Made by a program: the position numbers and the translations under genes. A stretch of DNA of 64,000 bases from the NCBI GenBank assembly GCA_947464275.1, contig CANHVU010000008.1, forward strand, positions 55,069 through 119,068, given 5' to 3'. How positions within the stretch are numbered: the first letter of the stretch is position 1; every line of letters starts with the position of its first letter. Source of the stretch: Bacteroidota bacterium (GTDB lineage Bacteria > Bacteroidota > Bacteroidia > UKL13-3). The notes beneath the pieces are model-generated. The model worked only from the letters and a program-made list of their open reading frames with translations, searched no databases and was not told where the DNA came from. Positions 9,766 through 19,070 of this stretch are shown piece by piece.

Positions 9766-10400
9766 TACTTATTTTTATTAAAAAGGTTATCAATAGCTCC
9801 TAATGAATTTTCTACTAAAATTACATTTTGAGCATCCAAAATTTCATAAGTATTTACATCACCTACTGTTACAACTTTAGCTTTCGATAAATTGCGACTA
9901 GATTTGTAAATGAAATCGTTATAATCTGCCATTACTAATAATGTTTTAGCATTATTTAACTTTAGATTATTTAAAACATTAACATAATTTTTAGTTTTAG
10001 CCGAATCAAAAACGAAGTTCTCTAAAACAACAATGTTATTATTTTTAGCCTTGTAAGCAAAAGCCGACATTCTAGCTAATTGTTTTAATTTCTTATTTAA
10101 TTTGAAACTGTAATTTCTAGGTTGAGGTCCAAATATACGGGCACCACCTACTCTAGTTCCAGATTTTATACTACCCTTACGAGATCCACCAGTACCTTTT
10201 TGACGGTGTAACTTTTTAGTAGAACCGCTTACCATACTGCGCTCTAAAGAAGAGTGAGTACCTTGGCGTTGGTTAGCTAAAAATTGTTTAACGTCTAAGT
10301 ATATAGCATGGTCGTTAGGTTCAATTCCAAAAACTTCTTTGCTAAGAACTACTTTGCGGCCAGTATCAGCACCTTGTGTATTTAATATTGCTAATTCCAT
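9765..10400 (-). CDS. rplD: 50S ribosomal protein L4, 211 aa
   Basis: Assembly protein with a tunnel-reaching loop; in E. coli it also represses the S10 operon. The loop segment GSTKKLHRQKGTGGSRKGS is seen near residues 59-77, followed by the globular C-terminal half. It sits 4 nt after rplC. Confidence 0.98.
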   Translation of the reverse strand: MELAILNTQGADTGRKVVLSKEVFGIEPNDHAIYLDVKQFLANQRQGTHSSLERSMVSGSTKKLHRQKGTGGSRKGSIKSGTRVGGARIFGPQPRNYSFKLNKKLKQLARMSAFAYKAKNNNIVVLENFVFDSAKTKNYVNVLNNLKLNNAKTLLVMADYNDFIYKSSRNLSKAKVVTVGDVNTYEILDAQNVILVENSLGAIDNLFNKNK

Positions 10401-10404
10401 CTGC

Positions 10405-11022
10405 TTATTTCTCTAATAATATAAATGAACCTTTAGCACCAGGAATAGACCCTTTAATTACCAAAAGATTCTGATCTTTCAACACTTTTAAAATTTGAAG
10501 ATTGGTTTTCTTCACTCTATTGCCACCCATTCTTCCAGCCATTCTCATTCCTTTGAAAACTTTTGAAGGGTCTGATGATGCACCAATTGAACCTGGAGCT
10601 CTTTGACGATCATGCTGACCATGAGTAGCCATACCAACACCACCAAAACCGTGACGTTTTACAACACCTTGAAAACCTTTTCCTTTTGAAGTTCCAACCA
10701 CATCAACAAACTCACCTGCTTCAAACAAATCAGCCATCAAAACATCACCTAAATTTAAAGGAGTTTCAAATCCTTTGAACTCAACTAATTTTCTTTTTGG
10801 AGTTGTATTTGCTTTTTTGAATATACCTTTTAACGCAGCGGGTGTATTTTTTTCTCTTGCTTCACCATACGCTAGTTGAATAGCACTGTATCCATCTGTT
10901 TCAACAGTTTTAACCTGAGTAACAACATTTGGACCAACTTCAATCACAGTACAAGCTATTTGCTTGCCATCTTGGTTGAAGATGCTAGTCATTCCTATTT
11001 TTCTACCTATCAATCCTGACAT
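10405..11022 (-). CDS. rplC: 50S ribosomal protein L3, 205 aa
   Basis: Early assembly protein near the peptidyl transferase centre. The N-terminus is [15 protein letters not shown], and the central loop [13 protein letters not shown], preceding the site that PrmB methylates in enterobacteria, is followed by [20 protein letters not shown]. It follows rpsJ by 34 nt. Confidence 0.98.
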   Translation of the reverse strand: MSGLIGRKIGMTSIFNQDGKQIACTVIEVGPNVVTQVKTVETDGYSAIQLAYGEAREKNTPAALKGIFKKANTTPKRKLVEFKGFETPLNLGDVLMADLFEAGEFVDVVGTSKGKGFQGVVKRHGFGGVGMATHGQHDRQRAPGSIGASSDPSKVFKGMRMAGRMGGNRVKKTNLQILKVLKDQNLLVIKGSIPGAKGSFILLEK

Positions 11023-11056
11023 AATCTTATCTGTCTAAATTCTTTTAATTAATTGA

Positions 11057-11365
11057 TCAAACTTTAATTTCAACATCAACACCACTTGGCAATTCAAGCT
11101 TCATAAGAGCATCTACAGTTTTTGCTGTGCTACTATATATGTCTAAAATTCTTTTATAAGAACACAATTGAAATTGCTCTCTTGCCTTTTTATTTACGTG
11201 TGGCGAACGTAATACTGTATAAATTTTCTTTTGTGTTGGAAGTGGAATTGGACCACTAACAATAGCACCAGTGCTTTTTACAGTCTTAACGATTTTTTCT
11301 GCTGACTTGTCAACTAGATTGTAATCGAAACTTTTTAACTTAATTCTTATTTTTTGGCTCACCAT
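11057..11365 (-). CDS. rpsJ: 30S ribosomal protein S10 / NusE, 102 aa
   Basis: Part of the 30S head, and as NusE a partner of NusB and NusG in antitermination. The signature [20 protein letters not shown] is present and the length is standard. Here it follows fusA by only 11 nt with no tuf and no promoter between, so the str and S10 operons are fused. Confidence 0.98.
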   Translation of the reverse strand: MVSQKIRIKLKSFDYNLVDKSAEKIVKTVKSTGAIVSGPIPLPTQKKIYTVLRSPHVNKKAREQFQLCSYKRILDIYSSTAKTVDALMKLELPSGVDVEIKV

Positions 11366-11376
11366 TATTATTAAGC

Positions 11377-13473
11377 TTATGCTTTTCCGTTAATTTTTGC
11401 TAATATTTCTTCTTGAACATTTCTAGGGGCTTCAGTGTAATGACTGAATTCCATAGTCGAAGTAGCTCTTCCTGAAGACAAAGTTCTTAATTGTGTAACG
11501 TATCCAAACATTTCTGCTAAAGGTACTTTTGCTTTTACAACTTGAGAACCAGCTCTGCTATCCATTCCTTCTAATTGTCCACGTCTTCTATTTAAATCAC
11601 CAATAACATCACCCATATTTTCTTCAGGAGTTAATACCTCTAATTTCATAATAGGTTCTAATAATACTGGTTTAGCTTTTCTTGATGCTTCTTTGAAGCC
11701 CATTCTAGCTGCTAATTCAAATGATAATGAATCCGAATCTACTGCGTGGAATGAACCATCAAATAAACGAACTTTTAAACTTTCAACAGCGTATCCAGCT
11801 AAAACTCCGTTGTTCATTGCACCTTTGAATCCTTTTTCAACTGAAGGGATAAATTCTTTTGGAATAGCACCACCAACAATCTCATTTACAAACTCTAAAC
11901 CAACTTTCTCTGGATCGCCAGGTATTAATTCGAATTGGATATCTGCAAACTTACCTCTACCACCAGATTGCTTTTTGTAGCTTTCTCTGTGTGTAACAGG
12001 TACTGTAATAGTTTCTTTATAAGATACTTGAGGAGCACCTTGATTAACTTCTACTTTAAACTCACGTCTTAAGCGATCAACAATGATTTCCAAATGTAAT
12101 TCACCCATTCCTGAGATTACAGTTTGACCAGTCTCTTCATCAGTTTTTACTTTAAAAGTAGGATCTTCTTCTGCTAATTTAGCTAAAGCCATACCTAATT
12201 TATCTGAATCAGCTTGAGTTTTAGGCTCAACCGCTAAACCAATAACTGGTTCAGGGAAATCCATCGATTCTAATACAATTGGGTGCTTTTCATCACACAA
12301 AGTATCACCAGTTTTTATATCTTTAAAACCAACAGCCGCTCCAATATCTCCAGCACCTAAGCTATCAATAGGGTTTTGTTTATTGGCATGCATTTGGAAG
12401 ATACGAGAAATACGCTCTTTATTACCACTACGAGTATTTAAAACGTAAGAACCAGCATCTAATTTACCTGAATATGCACGCATAAATGCTAAACGACCAA
12501 CAAATGGATCTGTTGCAATTTTAAATGCTAAAGCTGCAAAAGGCTCATCGTATGAAGGTTTGCGTTTTACTTCTTCATTGGTATCAGGATTTATTCCTGT
12601 AACGCTTTGTTTATCCATAGGACTTGGTAATAATTCCATTACTAAGTCTAACATGGTTTGAACACCTTTATTTTTGAATGAAGAACCACATAACATTGGA
12701 ACTATTTTCATGTCAATAACAGCAGCGCGCAAAGCGTCTAAAATTTCTCTTTCTGATATGCTAGTAGGATCTTCAAAGAATTTCTCCATTAACTTATCAT
12801 CATACTCAGAAACTGCTTCCAATAACTTTTCTCTCCACATTAGAGATTCTTCCATCATTTCTTCTGGGATTGGAATTTCTTGGAAAGTCATACCTTTATC
12901 GTGCTCATTCCAAATCATTCCACGGAAGTTGATTAAATCAACAACACCTTTGAAACTATCTTCAGCACCAATTGGTAATTGTAAAGGAACTGCATTGCTA
13001 CCTAACATTTCTTTAACTTGTTTTACCACATTTAAGAAATCAGCACCTGAGCGGTCCATTTTATTAACGAAGCCTAAACGAGCTACGTTATAGTTATTAG
13101 CTAATCTCCAGTTAGTTTCTGATTGAGGCTCAACACCGTCAACAGCACTAAATAAGAAAACTAAACCATCTAATACACGCAATGAACGATTTACCTCAAC
13201 GGTAAAATCAACGTGACCAGGGGTATCGATAATGTTGATTTGGTATTTATTACCTCTGTATGCCCAAGGCACAGTAGTTGCAGCAGAAGTGATTGTTATA
13301 CCACGTTCAGCTTCTTGTACCATCCAGTCCATTGTTGAAGCACCATCATGTACTTCACCAATTTTATGGTTAACACCAGAATAGTATAATATACGCTCAG
13401 TTGTTGTAGTTTTACCTGCATCAATGTGAGCTGCAATTCCTATGTTTCTTGTTAGTTTTAGGTCGCGAGACAT
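11377..13473 (-). CDS. fusA: Translation elongation factor G, 698 aa
   Basis: GTPase driving tRNA-mRNA translocation and, with RRF, ribosome recycling. The G motifs are AHIDAGKTT (residues 15-23), DTPGHVDF and NKMD, followed by domains II-V, including [11 protein letters not shown] of domain IV. Length is typical. It is placed between rpsG (22 nt) and rpsJ (11 nt). tuf, which follows fusA in many bacteria, is not here. Confidence 0.98.
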   Translation of the reverse strand: MSRDLKLTRNIGIAAHIDAGKTTTTERILYYSGVNHKIGEVHDGASTMDWMVQEAERGITITSAATTVPWAYRGNKYQINIIDTPGHVDFTVEVNRSLRVLDGLVFLFSAVDGVEPQSETNWRLANNYNVARLGFVNKMDRSGADFLNVVKQVKEMLGSNAVPLQLPIGAEDSFKGVVDLINFRGMIWNEHDKGMTFQEIPIPEEMMEESLMWREKLLEAVSEYDDKLMEKFFEDPTSISEREILDALRAAVIDMKIVPMLCGSSFKNKGVQTMLDLVMELLPSPMDKQSVTGINPDTNEEVKRKPSYDEPFAALAFKIATDPFVGRLAFMRAYSGKLDAGSYVLNTRSGNKERISRIFQMHANKQNPIDSLGAGDIGAAVGFKDIKTGDTLCDEKHPIVLESMDFPEPVIGLAVEPKTQADSDKLGMALAKLAEEDPTFKVKTDEETGQTVISGMGELHLEIIVDRLRREFKVEVNQGAPQVSYKETITVPVTHRESYKKQSGGRGKFADIQFELIPGDPEKVGLEFVNEIVGGAIPKEFIPSVEKGFKGAMNNGVLAGYAVESLKVRLFDGSFHAVDSDSLSFELAARMGFKEASRKAKPVLLEPIMKLEVLTPEENMGDVIGDLNRRRGQLEGMDSRAGSQVVKAKVPLAEMFGYVTQLRTLSSGRATSTMEFSHYTEAPRNVQEEILAKINGKA

Positions 13474-13495
13474 TTTATTTTACTCTTTTTATTTA

Positions 13496-13966
13496 TTATG
13501 ATAATTTAAAGTGAGAGAACGCTTTGTTAGCATCAGCCATTTTGTGCGTATCTTCTCTTTTCTTAACTGAAGCACCTTCGTTTTTAGAAGCAGCAATAAT
13601 TTCAGCAGCCAATTTATCTGACATAGATTTTTCGCTACGTCTGCGGCTGTATAAAATTAACCACTTCATGCCAACAGCTACTTTTCTATCAGCAGGAACT
13701 TCAATTGGAATTTGGAAAGTTGAACCTCCAACTCTTCTTGCTTTAACCTCTACTGAAGGCATAACATTGTTCAATGCTTTTTTCCAAACATCGATACCAC
13801 GTTCTTGAAGTTTAGCTTCTACTTTATCTAATGCTTCGTAGAATATTGCGTAAGAAGTATTTTTCTTACCACTCCACATCATATTATTTACAAACCTTGT
13901 AACCAAAGTATCATTAAACTTTGGATCAGGTGTTAAAATGCGTTTTTTAGGTTTTGATTTTCTCAT
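13496..13966 (-). CDS. rpsG: 30S ribosomal protein S7, 156 aa
   Basis: Initiates assembly of the 30S head and contacts E-site tRNA; in E. coli it is also a translational repressor of the str operon. The N-terminal motif PDPKFNDTLVTRFVNNMMW and the central VKARRVGGSTFQIP are diagnostic. It lies 28 nt after rpsL. Confidence 0.98.
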   Translation of the reverse strand: MRKSKPKKRILTPDPKFNDTLVTRFVNNMMWSGKKNTSYAIFYEALDKVEAKLQERGIDVWKKALNNVMPSVEVKARRVGGSTFQIPIEVPADRKVAVGMKWLILYSRRRSEKSMSDKLAAEIIAASKNEGASVKKREDTHKMADANKAFSHFKLS

Positions 13967-13994
13967 TGTAATCTATTGCTTTTAGGCTTCTAAA

Positions 13995-14411
13995 TTATTT
14001 TTTCTTTTTGCCTTTAGCGTCTGCTGCAGGAGCTGCTCCTGGTTTAGGACGTTTAGTTCCATATTTAGAGCGTTGTTGTGTTCTTCCTTCAACACCCGCA
14101 GTATCTAATGCACCACGAACAATGTGATATCTAACACCCGGTAAATCTTTAACACGACCACCACGTACTAAAACGATAGAGTGTTCTTGTAAATTGTGAC
14201 CTTCTCCAGGAATGTAAGCATTTACTTCGTTTCCGTTAGTTAAACGAACACGAGCTACTTTACGCATTGCTGAATTTGGTTTCTTTGGCGTAGTAGTGTA
14301 AACACGAGTACAAACACCTCTACGTTGAGGACAGTTGTCAAGTGCTGGTGATTTACTTTTAAAAACCACATCGGTACGACCTTTTCTAATAAGCTGTTGT
14401 ATAGTTGGCAT
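13995..14411 (-). CDS. rpsL: 30S ribosomal protein S12, 138 aa
   Basis: Decoding-centre protein and first gene of the superoperon. It begins [12 protein letters not shown] and contains [18 protein letters not shown] and the [10 protein letters not shown] loop whose neighbouring Asp is the RimO methylthiolation site in other bacteria. The C-terminus is extended by an Ala/Pro/Lys-rich tail. Two promoters lie upstream at 14449-14479 and 14597-14627. Confidence 0.98.
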   Translation of the reverse strand: MPTIQQLIRKGRTDVVFKSKSPALDNCPQRRGVCTRVYTTTPKKPNSAMRKVARVRLTNGNEVNAYIPGEGHNLQEHSIVLVRGGRVKDLPGVRYHIVRGALDTAGVEGRTQQRSKYGTKRPKPGAAPAADAKGKKKK

Positions 14412-14448
14412 ATTAATTAAATTCTTATAACCTCTTTTTTAGGGGCTG

Positions 14449-14479
14449 CAAAGGTAGATGAATAATCTTGCAAAACAAA
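14449..14479 (-). promoter_or_regulatory. Proximal promoter of the ribosomal superoperon
   Basis: On the minus strand TTTG (14476-14479) is followed after exactly 19 nt by TACCTTTG (14449-14456), a full Bacteroidota-type promoter. Transcription would start near 14442 and give a leader of about 30 nt before the rpsL ATG. Confidence 0.8.
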
Positions 14480-14570
14480 TGCGCAACAAAAAATATTTTA
14501 ATAAAGAGCTAAAATACTATTTTGCTGAGCGGGTTGAATTGAAAAAACTAACCATCAGACAATGCCGCTT

Positions 14571-14582
14571 GGGACTTTTCCC
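14571..14582 (-). promoter_or_regulatory. Short hairpin in the long str leader
   Basis: A perfect GGGA/TCCC inverted repeat with a 4-nt loop lies about 15 nt downstream of the distal promoter's -7 box, so only the longer transcript would carry it. Function is unknown; it could be a leader structure. Confidence 0.35.
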
Positions 14583-14596
14583 GTTTAAAGGGGGTG

Positions 14597-14627
14597 CAAA
14601 TATAATTATCTTATTTACTAATACAAG
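14597..14627 (-). promoter_or_regulatory. Distal promoter of the ribosomal superoperon
   Basis: The minus strand has CTTG (14624-14627), 19 nt, then TATATTTG (14597-14604). It lies about 148 nt upstream of the proximal promoter, giving a second, longer leader. The remaining DNA of the 330-nt gap between rpsL and the TerB-like gene (14412-14741) holds only these two promoters, the hairpin at 14571 and the terminator at 14689. Confidence 0.78.
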
Positions 14628-14688
14628 TTTTATTGTGAGTTTTTTTTTATTTTGTTTTGAAAAACAGCCAATAACAAAAAAATTGCAT

Positions 14689-14715
14689 AAAAAAACCGCA
14701 ACTAAAGCTGCGGTT
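14689..14715 (-). terminator. Rho-independent terminator of the TerB-like gene
   Basis: The minus strand forms a stem AACCGCA/TGCGGTT with an 8-nt loop followed by seven T. It lies just after the stop codon at 14742 and insulates the str promoters from that gene. Confidence 0.85.
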
Positions 14716-14741
14716 CTCGTTTCTTAAATTATTAAAAAAAA

Positions 14742-15107
14742 TTATTCTAGGCCCCACGAATCATATAATGTATTTATGAACTTATTTTCTTGGTTCTCCA
14801 TTTTTGAATCAGACATACAAATTTTCATAGCAAATTGTATTAGCTTATTTCTTTCGCTATTGGTGCTTAGTTTGAAGAAATGTTCAGCAATTTCAATAAA
14901 ATGCGGCATTATTTCGCTTAAAGGGAAAGCTCTTAAAAAAGCTTGCTCCTTAATTAAATCGATCGGTTGTTTATAATTTCTCTCCAAAAAATCTAATAAA
15001 ACATGTCCTTCAGCTTTTTCTATTTTACCATCAGCTTTTGATAATATCATTAATAAATGAAAACCAGCCTCGGTTTTGTTCATTTTATTTATAAATTGGG
15101 TAGGCAT
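14742..15107 (-). CDS. TerB-like cytosolic protein, 121 aa
   Basis: All-helical protein of the TerB/DUF533-like type. The internal pattern LMILSKADGKIEKAEGHVLL followed by AMKICMSDSKMENQENKF looks like the two acidic TerB-type helical segments that can bind metal. No signal peptide or membrane segment is seen. It is a single-gene unit with its own terminator. The assignment rests on the pattern D-G-x-I-x-x-x-E; the function in this organism is unknown. Confidence 0.65.
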   Translation of the reverse strand: MPTQFINKMNKTEAGFHLLMILSKADGKIEKAEGHVLLDFLERNYKQPIDLIKEQAFLRAFPLSEIMPHFIEIAEHFFKLSTNSERNKLIQFAMKICMSDSKMENQENKFINTLYDSWGLE

Positions 15108-15232
15108 ATTGAGTGAGTTAATTTTTTAGTGAAAATAAAAATTATTTTGACAATTGCAAAATAATTTAAACTTTTAATAAAAATATTTTAAAAGCAAAAT
15201 ATTTTAAAAACATACATTAATACTATTAGTTT

Positions 15233-15682
15233 TTAAATCAATTGTTTAGTATGAGCTTTGGCATCTACCTTTTCAATTACTTTTTCAATTATTCCTTTTT
15301 CATTAATCACAAAGGTACTGCGCAAAATACCCATATAAGTTTTACCATACATGCTTTTTTCGCCCCATGCGCCATAAGCTTCGGCTACTTCGTGGTCAAT
15401 GTCGGCTAATAAACTAAAAGGAAGTTCATATTTGGCTATAAATTTCACATGCGATTTTTCAGTATCAGGGCTAACACCAAGTATTTCGTAACCTTGAGCC
15501 TGAAATGTGTGGTAATTGTCTCTTAAATCGCAGGCTTCGGCAGTGCAGCCAGGAGTTGAATCTTTAGGATAAAAATATAAAACCAACTTTTTGCCTTTAT
15601 AATCGGCTAATGAAACTTTTTCGCCCTTTTCGTTGGTACTTGTAAATGCTGGTGCTTTATCGCCTATTGTTAGTTTAGTCAT
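15233..15682 (-). CDS. bcp: Thioredoxin-dependent thiol peroxidase (Bcp/PrxQ), 149 aa
   Basis: Reduces hydrogen peroxide and organic hydroperoxides using thioredoxin. The active-site motif PGCTAEACDLRD is clear, with peroxidatic C46 and resolving C51 separated by four residues as in PrxQ enzymes. Length is normal. Directly upstream of the ATG (3 nt away) lies a heptad tandem array shared with menB, in place of a ribosome-binding site. Confidence 0.95.
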   Translation of the reverse strand: MTKLTIGDKAPAFTSTNEKGEKVSLADYKGKKLVLYFYPKDSTPGCTAEACDLRDNYHTFQAQGYEILGVSPDTEKSHVKFIAKYELPFSLLADIDHEVAEAYGAWGEKSMYGKTYMGILRSTFVINEKGIIEKVIEKVDAKAHTKQLI

Positions 15683-15685
15683 ATT

Positions 15686-15728
15686 TTTTAGTTTAAAAGT
15701 TTTTAGTTCTTAGTTTAAAGTACTTAGT
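15686..15728 (-). repeat. Heptad tandem array before bcp
   Basis: In the coding sense the units are actaagt, actttaa, actaaga, actaaaa, acttttaa (one 8-mer) and actaaaa, ending 3 nt before the bcp start codon. The same unit family lies before menB at 20866-20907, in the same orientation relative to its gene although the two genes are on opposite strands. Confidence 0.8.
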
Positions 15729-15764
15729 TTTTGGTTGCTGAACACATCAAAGTATTAATTTAAA

Positions 15765-17579
15765 TCATTCAAAAGCAATCGGCATTATGAAACTTTTTTC
15801 TGCCACATTTTCTTTTTTATCTGTAACACGAATAAGTACTTCTGGTTTTATTATTGCACCATTTTTTAGTTTACTATCCTTATTTTGAGCTACTAAATTA
15901 TACCAAATTTTATCGAAATGGTATGTAAGCATATTGCTTTTAGCATCAAAATCTAATAAAATCCATTCACCATTTAAGTAACCTTCATACTTACCAATTC
16001 CACTAAAATTATCTTTTATTTCAAAATAAAAATGGAGGCTATCCCCTAAAGCTTCTTCGGTATTTATAAATACTTGCTTTATGGTTGGCGCAATGGTATC
16101 AATGGTTACAAAATAATGTCCAAAGTTACTTACTTTTCCTTTTACCACTCCCCCATCGTAATTTCCGCCTGCACTTCTAAAATTTTTTTCATCATCAAAA
16201 TAATGTGCTAAAAGTAACTTACTATGATATTCGGTTTTAACTTTTATTGGTTTAATGGCAATATCGGCAGCCTTATGCACTGGTGCAGTTGGGTTGAAAA
16301 TTTTAAAGGTTTTACTGTATGAAGTTTTGTATTTTGGTAAAACTTCAAAATCATAAAACACAGTATCATAAACAGATTTAGCATCCAATTCAAACAAAAA
16401 ATCTTTGTTTTTTATGGTATTCTTTTTTAATGGATAAAACGCCTTTTTCTGCTTGATTGATTTTAAATAATCTTGTTTTTCCTTATCAATTTTACTAGGT
16501 AAGCCTACAATTGGAATTAACAAAACAAACTTATTTTGGTTAAAGTCTTTTACTTCAAAAACCAATGTATCTCGAGTATTTTTAATTACTAAAATTTTTC
16601 CTTTTAAAGCGTTGGTTTGGTAGGTGCTAAATTCGTTTCCTTCATCTATAAAGCACTTCTGAACACGGGTTTTTGCAACCTTGTAAAACGGATAATCAAT
16701 ATGTGTATTGATATATTTACTTTCATCGAAAGCAAATTGATTTAATGTATGGCTAAATGCAAGTTTATTTTTAAATTTTAAACTATATTCATGAATTCCT
16801 TTTTCATCTGTTAGATTATGAATATAATCGTAAGCTTCAATGCCAAAACCATAGGTTTCGGCAGGCAATTCAAGTGCTTTTTTGTAAATAAATTGATTTG
16901 GAGTATTGGTTGCAACAATGGTTTGATGGTTAATTTTTAGTTCTTGTTTTAGTAAAAGTCCATCTGGAACAAAATTATATACAAACACATTTTTTATTAC
17001 AGGATTTAAGGTATCAAAAGGTATAATTCCAAATAAAGCAGGATTGATAATTTTTTCAGATTTGGTGTTTCTAATTTCAAAATGAACATGCGGGCCAGAG
17101 CTACCACCACTATTGCCACTTAAGCCAATGGTATCACCTTTTTTAACCAATAATACAGGTTTTTCAAAAACATAATCAAACTCAAAAGTTTGGTTTTTAT
17201 ACTGATAATTTTGAATCCACTCCGCTATTTTACCTGAGTATTTTTGCAAATGTCCGTAAACAGTTGTGTAACCATTTGGATGATCTAAATAAATGGCTTT
17301 TCCGTAACCAATGCTTTGAATTTTAATGCGAGAAACGTAACCATCGGCACTAGCAAATACAGGTAAACCCTCACGCTGATTTGTACGCAAATCCATGCCA
17401 CTATGAAAATGATTATCGCGCAAGCCACCAAATGGAGAAACCAAGCTTGGCAATGAATCTAACGGATAGCGAAAATAATTTTGCGGATAATTTTGTGCAT
17501 TTGTTTTTTGTAAAAAAACTTTAAAAACAACTATTAACAGTAATTTCCATTTTGCTGTATTAAAAATTTTGAAGTTCAT
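15765..17579 (-). CDS. Exported M23-family (LytM-type) metallopeptidase, 604 aa
   Basis: Likely a peptidoglycan endopeptidase or a non-catalytic regulator in the periplasm. An N-terminal hydrophobic signal segment ends near residue 29 (TNAQN). The M23 zinc motifs are present: HxxxD at H59-D63, YGH at H110 and HVH at H164/H166, so the site looks intact. About 420 residues of beta-rich sequence follow without a recognised domain. The stop lies close to a low-complexity stretch at 15.7 kb. Confidence 0.88.
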   Translation of the reverse strand: MNFKIFNTAKWKLLLIVVFKVFLQKTNAQNYPQNYFRYPLDSLPSLVSPFGGLRDNHFHSGMDLRTNQREGLPVFASADGYVSRIKIQSIGYGKAIYLDHPNGYTTVYGHLQKYSGKIAEWIQNYQYKNQTFEFDYVFEKPVLLVKKGDTIGLSGNSGGSSGPHVHFEIRNTKSEKIINPALFGIIPFDTLNPVIKNVFVYNFVPDGLLLKQELKINHQTIVATNTPNQFIYKKALELPAETYGFGIEAYDYIHNLTDEKGIHEYSLKFKNKLAFSHTLNQFAFDESKYINTHIDYPFYKVAKTRVQKCFIDEGNEFSTYQTNALKGKILVIKNTRDTLVFEVKDFNQNKFVLLIPIVGLPSKIDKEKQDYLKSIKQKKAFYPLKKNTIKNKDFLFELDAKSVYDTVFYDFEVLPKYKTSYSKTFKIFNPTAPVHKAADIAIKPIKVKTEYHSKLLLAHYFDDEKNFRSAGGNYDGGVVKGKVSNFGHYFVTIDTIAPTIKQVFINTEEALGDSLHFYFEIKDNFSGIGKYEGYLNGEWILLDFDAKSNMLTYHFDKIWYNLVAQNKDSKLKNGAIIKPEVLIRVTDKKENVAEKSFIMPIAFE

Positions 17580-17678
17580 AGAGGTTTAGAAAAAAATTAT
17601 TAAAACAGAATGGCAAAAATTGAACCACACAAATAAGAGGTATCTAAGATATTTATAACAAAGGCAATAATTTATCTA

Positions 17679-18287
17679 TTATTTTACGTCACAAGTCAAC
17701 ATTAACTCATTGCCAATATAACCTTCTAGTTTATCGCCAATATTAACTTGACTAACCCCTGCAGGAGTGCCTGTATAAATTAAATCGCCCACTTTTAAAG
17801 TAAAATATTGTGATACAAAACTTACTATTTTTTCAAAAGAAAATATCATTTGAGCCGTGTTTCCTTTTTGCACTACTTGTCCATTTTTTTGCAAACTGAA
17901 ATCAATGTTTTTTAAATCCATGTTTTCAATATTGATAAAATTACCAATTGGTGCCGAACCATCAAAAGCTTTGGCAAGTTCCCAAGGTAAACCTTTTGAT
18001 TTCAGTTCTGACTGCACATCGCGGGCAGTAAAATCAATACCTAAGCCAATTTCTGAAAAATAATTATGGGCAAATTTTTCCTGAATTTTTTTTCCCACTT
18101 TATTAATTTTTATAACCAATTCCACCTCGTGGTGCACATCGCTACTAAAACTAGGTAAATAAAATGCTTCATTATTTTTTAGCAAAGCAGTATCGGGTTT
18201 GCTAAATATCACTGGATTTTCTGGAACGGCATTACCTAACTCCTTGGCATGTTCGCTATAATTACGGCCTACACAAAGTATTTTCAT
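17679..18287 (-). CDS. Fumarylacetoacetate hydrolase-family protein, 202 aa
   Basis: A short, single-domain FAH-family enzyme of the acylpyruvase / oxaloacetate tautomerase type. Visible motifs are CVGRNYSEHAKELGN at the N-terminus, the metal-binding pattern with E-V-E-L in HHEVELVIKI, GIDFTARDVQ and TGTPAGVSQVNIGD. The substrate cannot be told from sequence. No operon partner; menD lies further downstream on the other strand. Confidence 0.9.
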   Translation of the reverse strand: MKILCVGRNYSEHAKELGNAVPENPVIFSKPDTALLKNNEAFYLPSFSSDVHHEVELVIKINKVGKKIQEKFAHNYFSEIGLGIDFTARDVQSELKSKGLPWELAKAFDGSAPIGNFINIENMDLKNIDFSLQKNGQVVQKGNTAQMIFSFEKIVSFVSQYFTLKVGDLIYTGTPAGVSQVNIGDKLEGYIGNELMLTCDVK

Positions 18288-18380
18288 TTATAAAAGTATC
18301 AATTTTTGCTACGAATATATTTTAAATATACAATTGGCTAAATATTTTAATTTGATAATTTCGTTTATAAATTGACAAAA

Positions 18381-19043
18381 GTGAAACGTTACAATCCAAA
18401 CATCCATCATAGAAAATCCATTCGATTAAAAGGCTACGATTACTCTCGTAAAGGATTATATTTTGTTACCATTTGTTGTAAAAACAGGGCCTGTTTATTT
18501 GGTAAAATTGAAAATGGTAAAATGTTTTTAAATGAAGCAGGTGTAATGATTGAAAAATGGTATTTTGAATTAGAAAATAAATTCCTAGATATTAAATGCC
18601 AAGAAATGATTGTGATGCCAAATCATATACATTTCATAATTGAAAATACGGGCGATATTGCTGCCGTGCAGGCAAACCGAAATATTCGCCCTGAAGATGA
18701 AGACGTACGGGCGAACCTAGGTGTTCGCCCCGATGATATCGGGCAGACACATAGGTCTGCCCCAACAGAAACATCTGAACAAATTTTTGGTGAACATATT
18801 GGGTCGCCATTGCATAGGGTTATTCAATGGTTTAAAACAATGACTACCAACGAATATATTCGAGGTGTAAAAAATTTAGGTTGGGAACCTTTTTACAAAA
18901 AATTATGGCAACGGAATTATTGGGAACATATTATTCGTAATGAAAATTCATATCAAAACATTTCAAATTATATCATCAATAATCCTTCAAAATGGAATGA
19001 AGATGTTTTGAATAGAGAAAAGCTGAACACTAAAAGCTTTTAA
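18381..19043 (+). CDS. REP-associated tyrosine transposase (Y1, RAYT-type), about 220 aa
   Basis: HUH-superfamily nuclease thought to mobilise REP palindromes. The family signature is clear: KSIRLKGYDYSRKGLYFVTICC, then MPNHIHFII with the HxH metal site, then the C-terminal NYWEHIIRNENSYQ with the catalytic tyrosine region. GTG at 18381 is the likely start (TTG at 18372 also possible). The stretch encoding about residues 95-135 is unusual: it contains three REP-like hairpins (18709-18762) in frame and translates to a linker. This may be an insertion into the gene or a hijacked spacer. Confidence 0.85.
   Translation: MKRYNPNIHHRKSIRLKGYDYSRKGLYFVTICCKNRACLFGKIENGKMFLNEAGVMIEKWYFELENKFLDIKCQEMIVMPNHIHFIIENTGDIAAVQANRNIRPEDEDVRANLGVRPDDIGQTHRSAPTETSEQIFGEHIGSPLHRVIQWFKTMTTNEYIRGVKNLGWEPFYKKLWQRNYWEHIIRNENSYQNISNYIINNPSKWNEDVLNREKLNTKSF
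18685..18762 (+). repeat. Cluster of REP-like hairpins inside the RAYT gene
   Basis: Three perfect hairpins lie within 54 bp: GGGCGAAC-6 nt-GTTCGCCC (18709-18730), CCCGAT-GAT-ATCGGG (18729-18743) and GGGCAGAC-6 nt-GTCTGCCC (18741-18762). An extra TTCGCCC at 18685-18691 can pair with the first arm instead. The GC content is far above the surroundings. The middle hairpin belongs to the same palindrome family as 20772-20789 and 21747-21762. Confidence 0.85.
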
Positions 19044-19070
19044 TAAAATAATTATCAAAAATCATTCATT

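Noticed and set aside
14458..14727. 89-aa reading frame on the plus strand before rpsL
   Set aside because: It overlaps both str promoters and a terminator on the other strand, and the translation resembles no protein.
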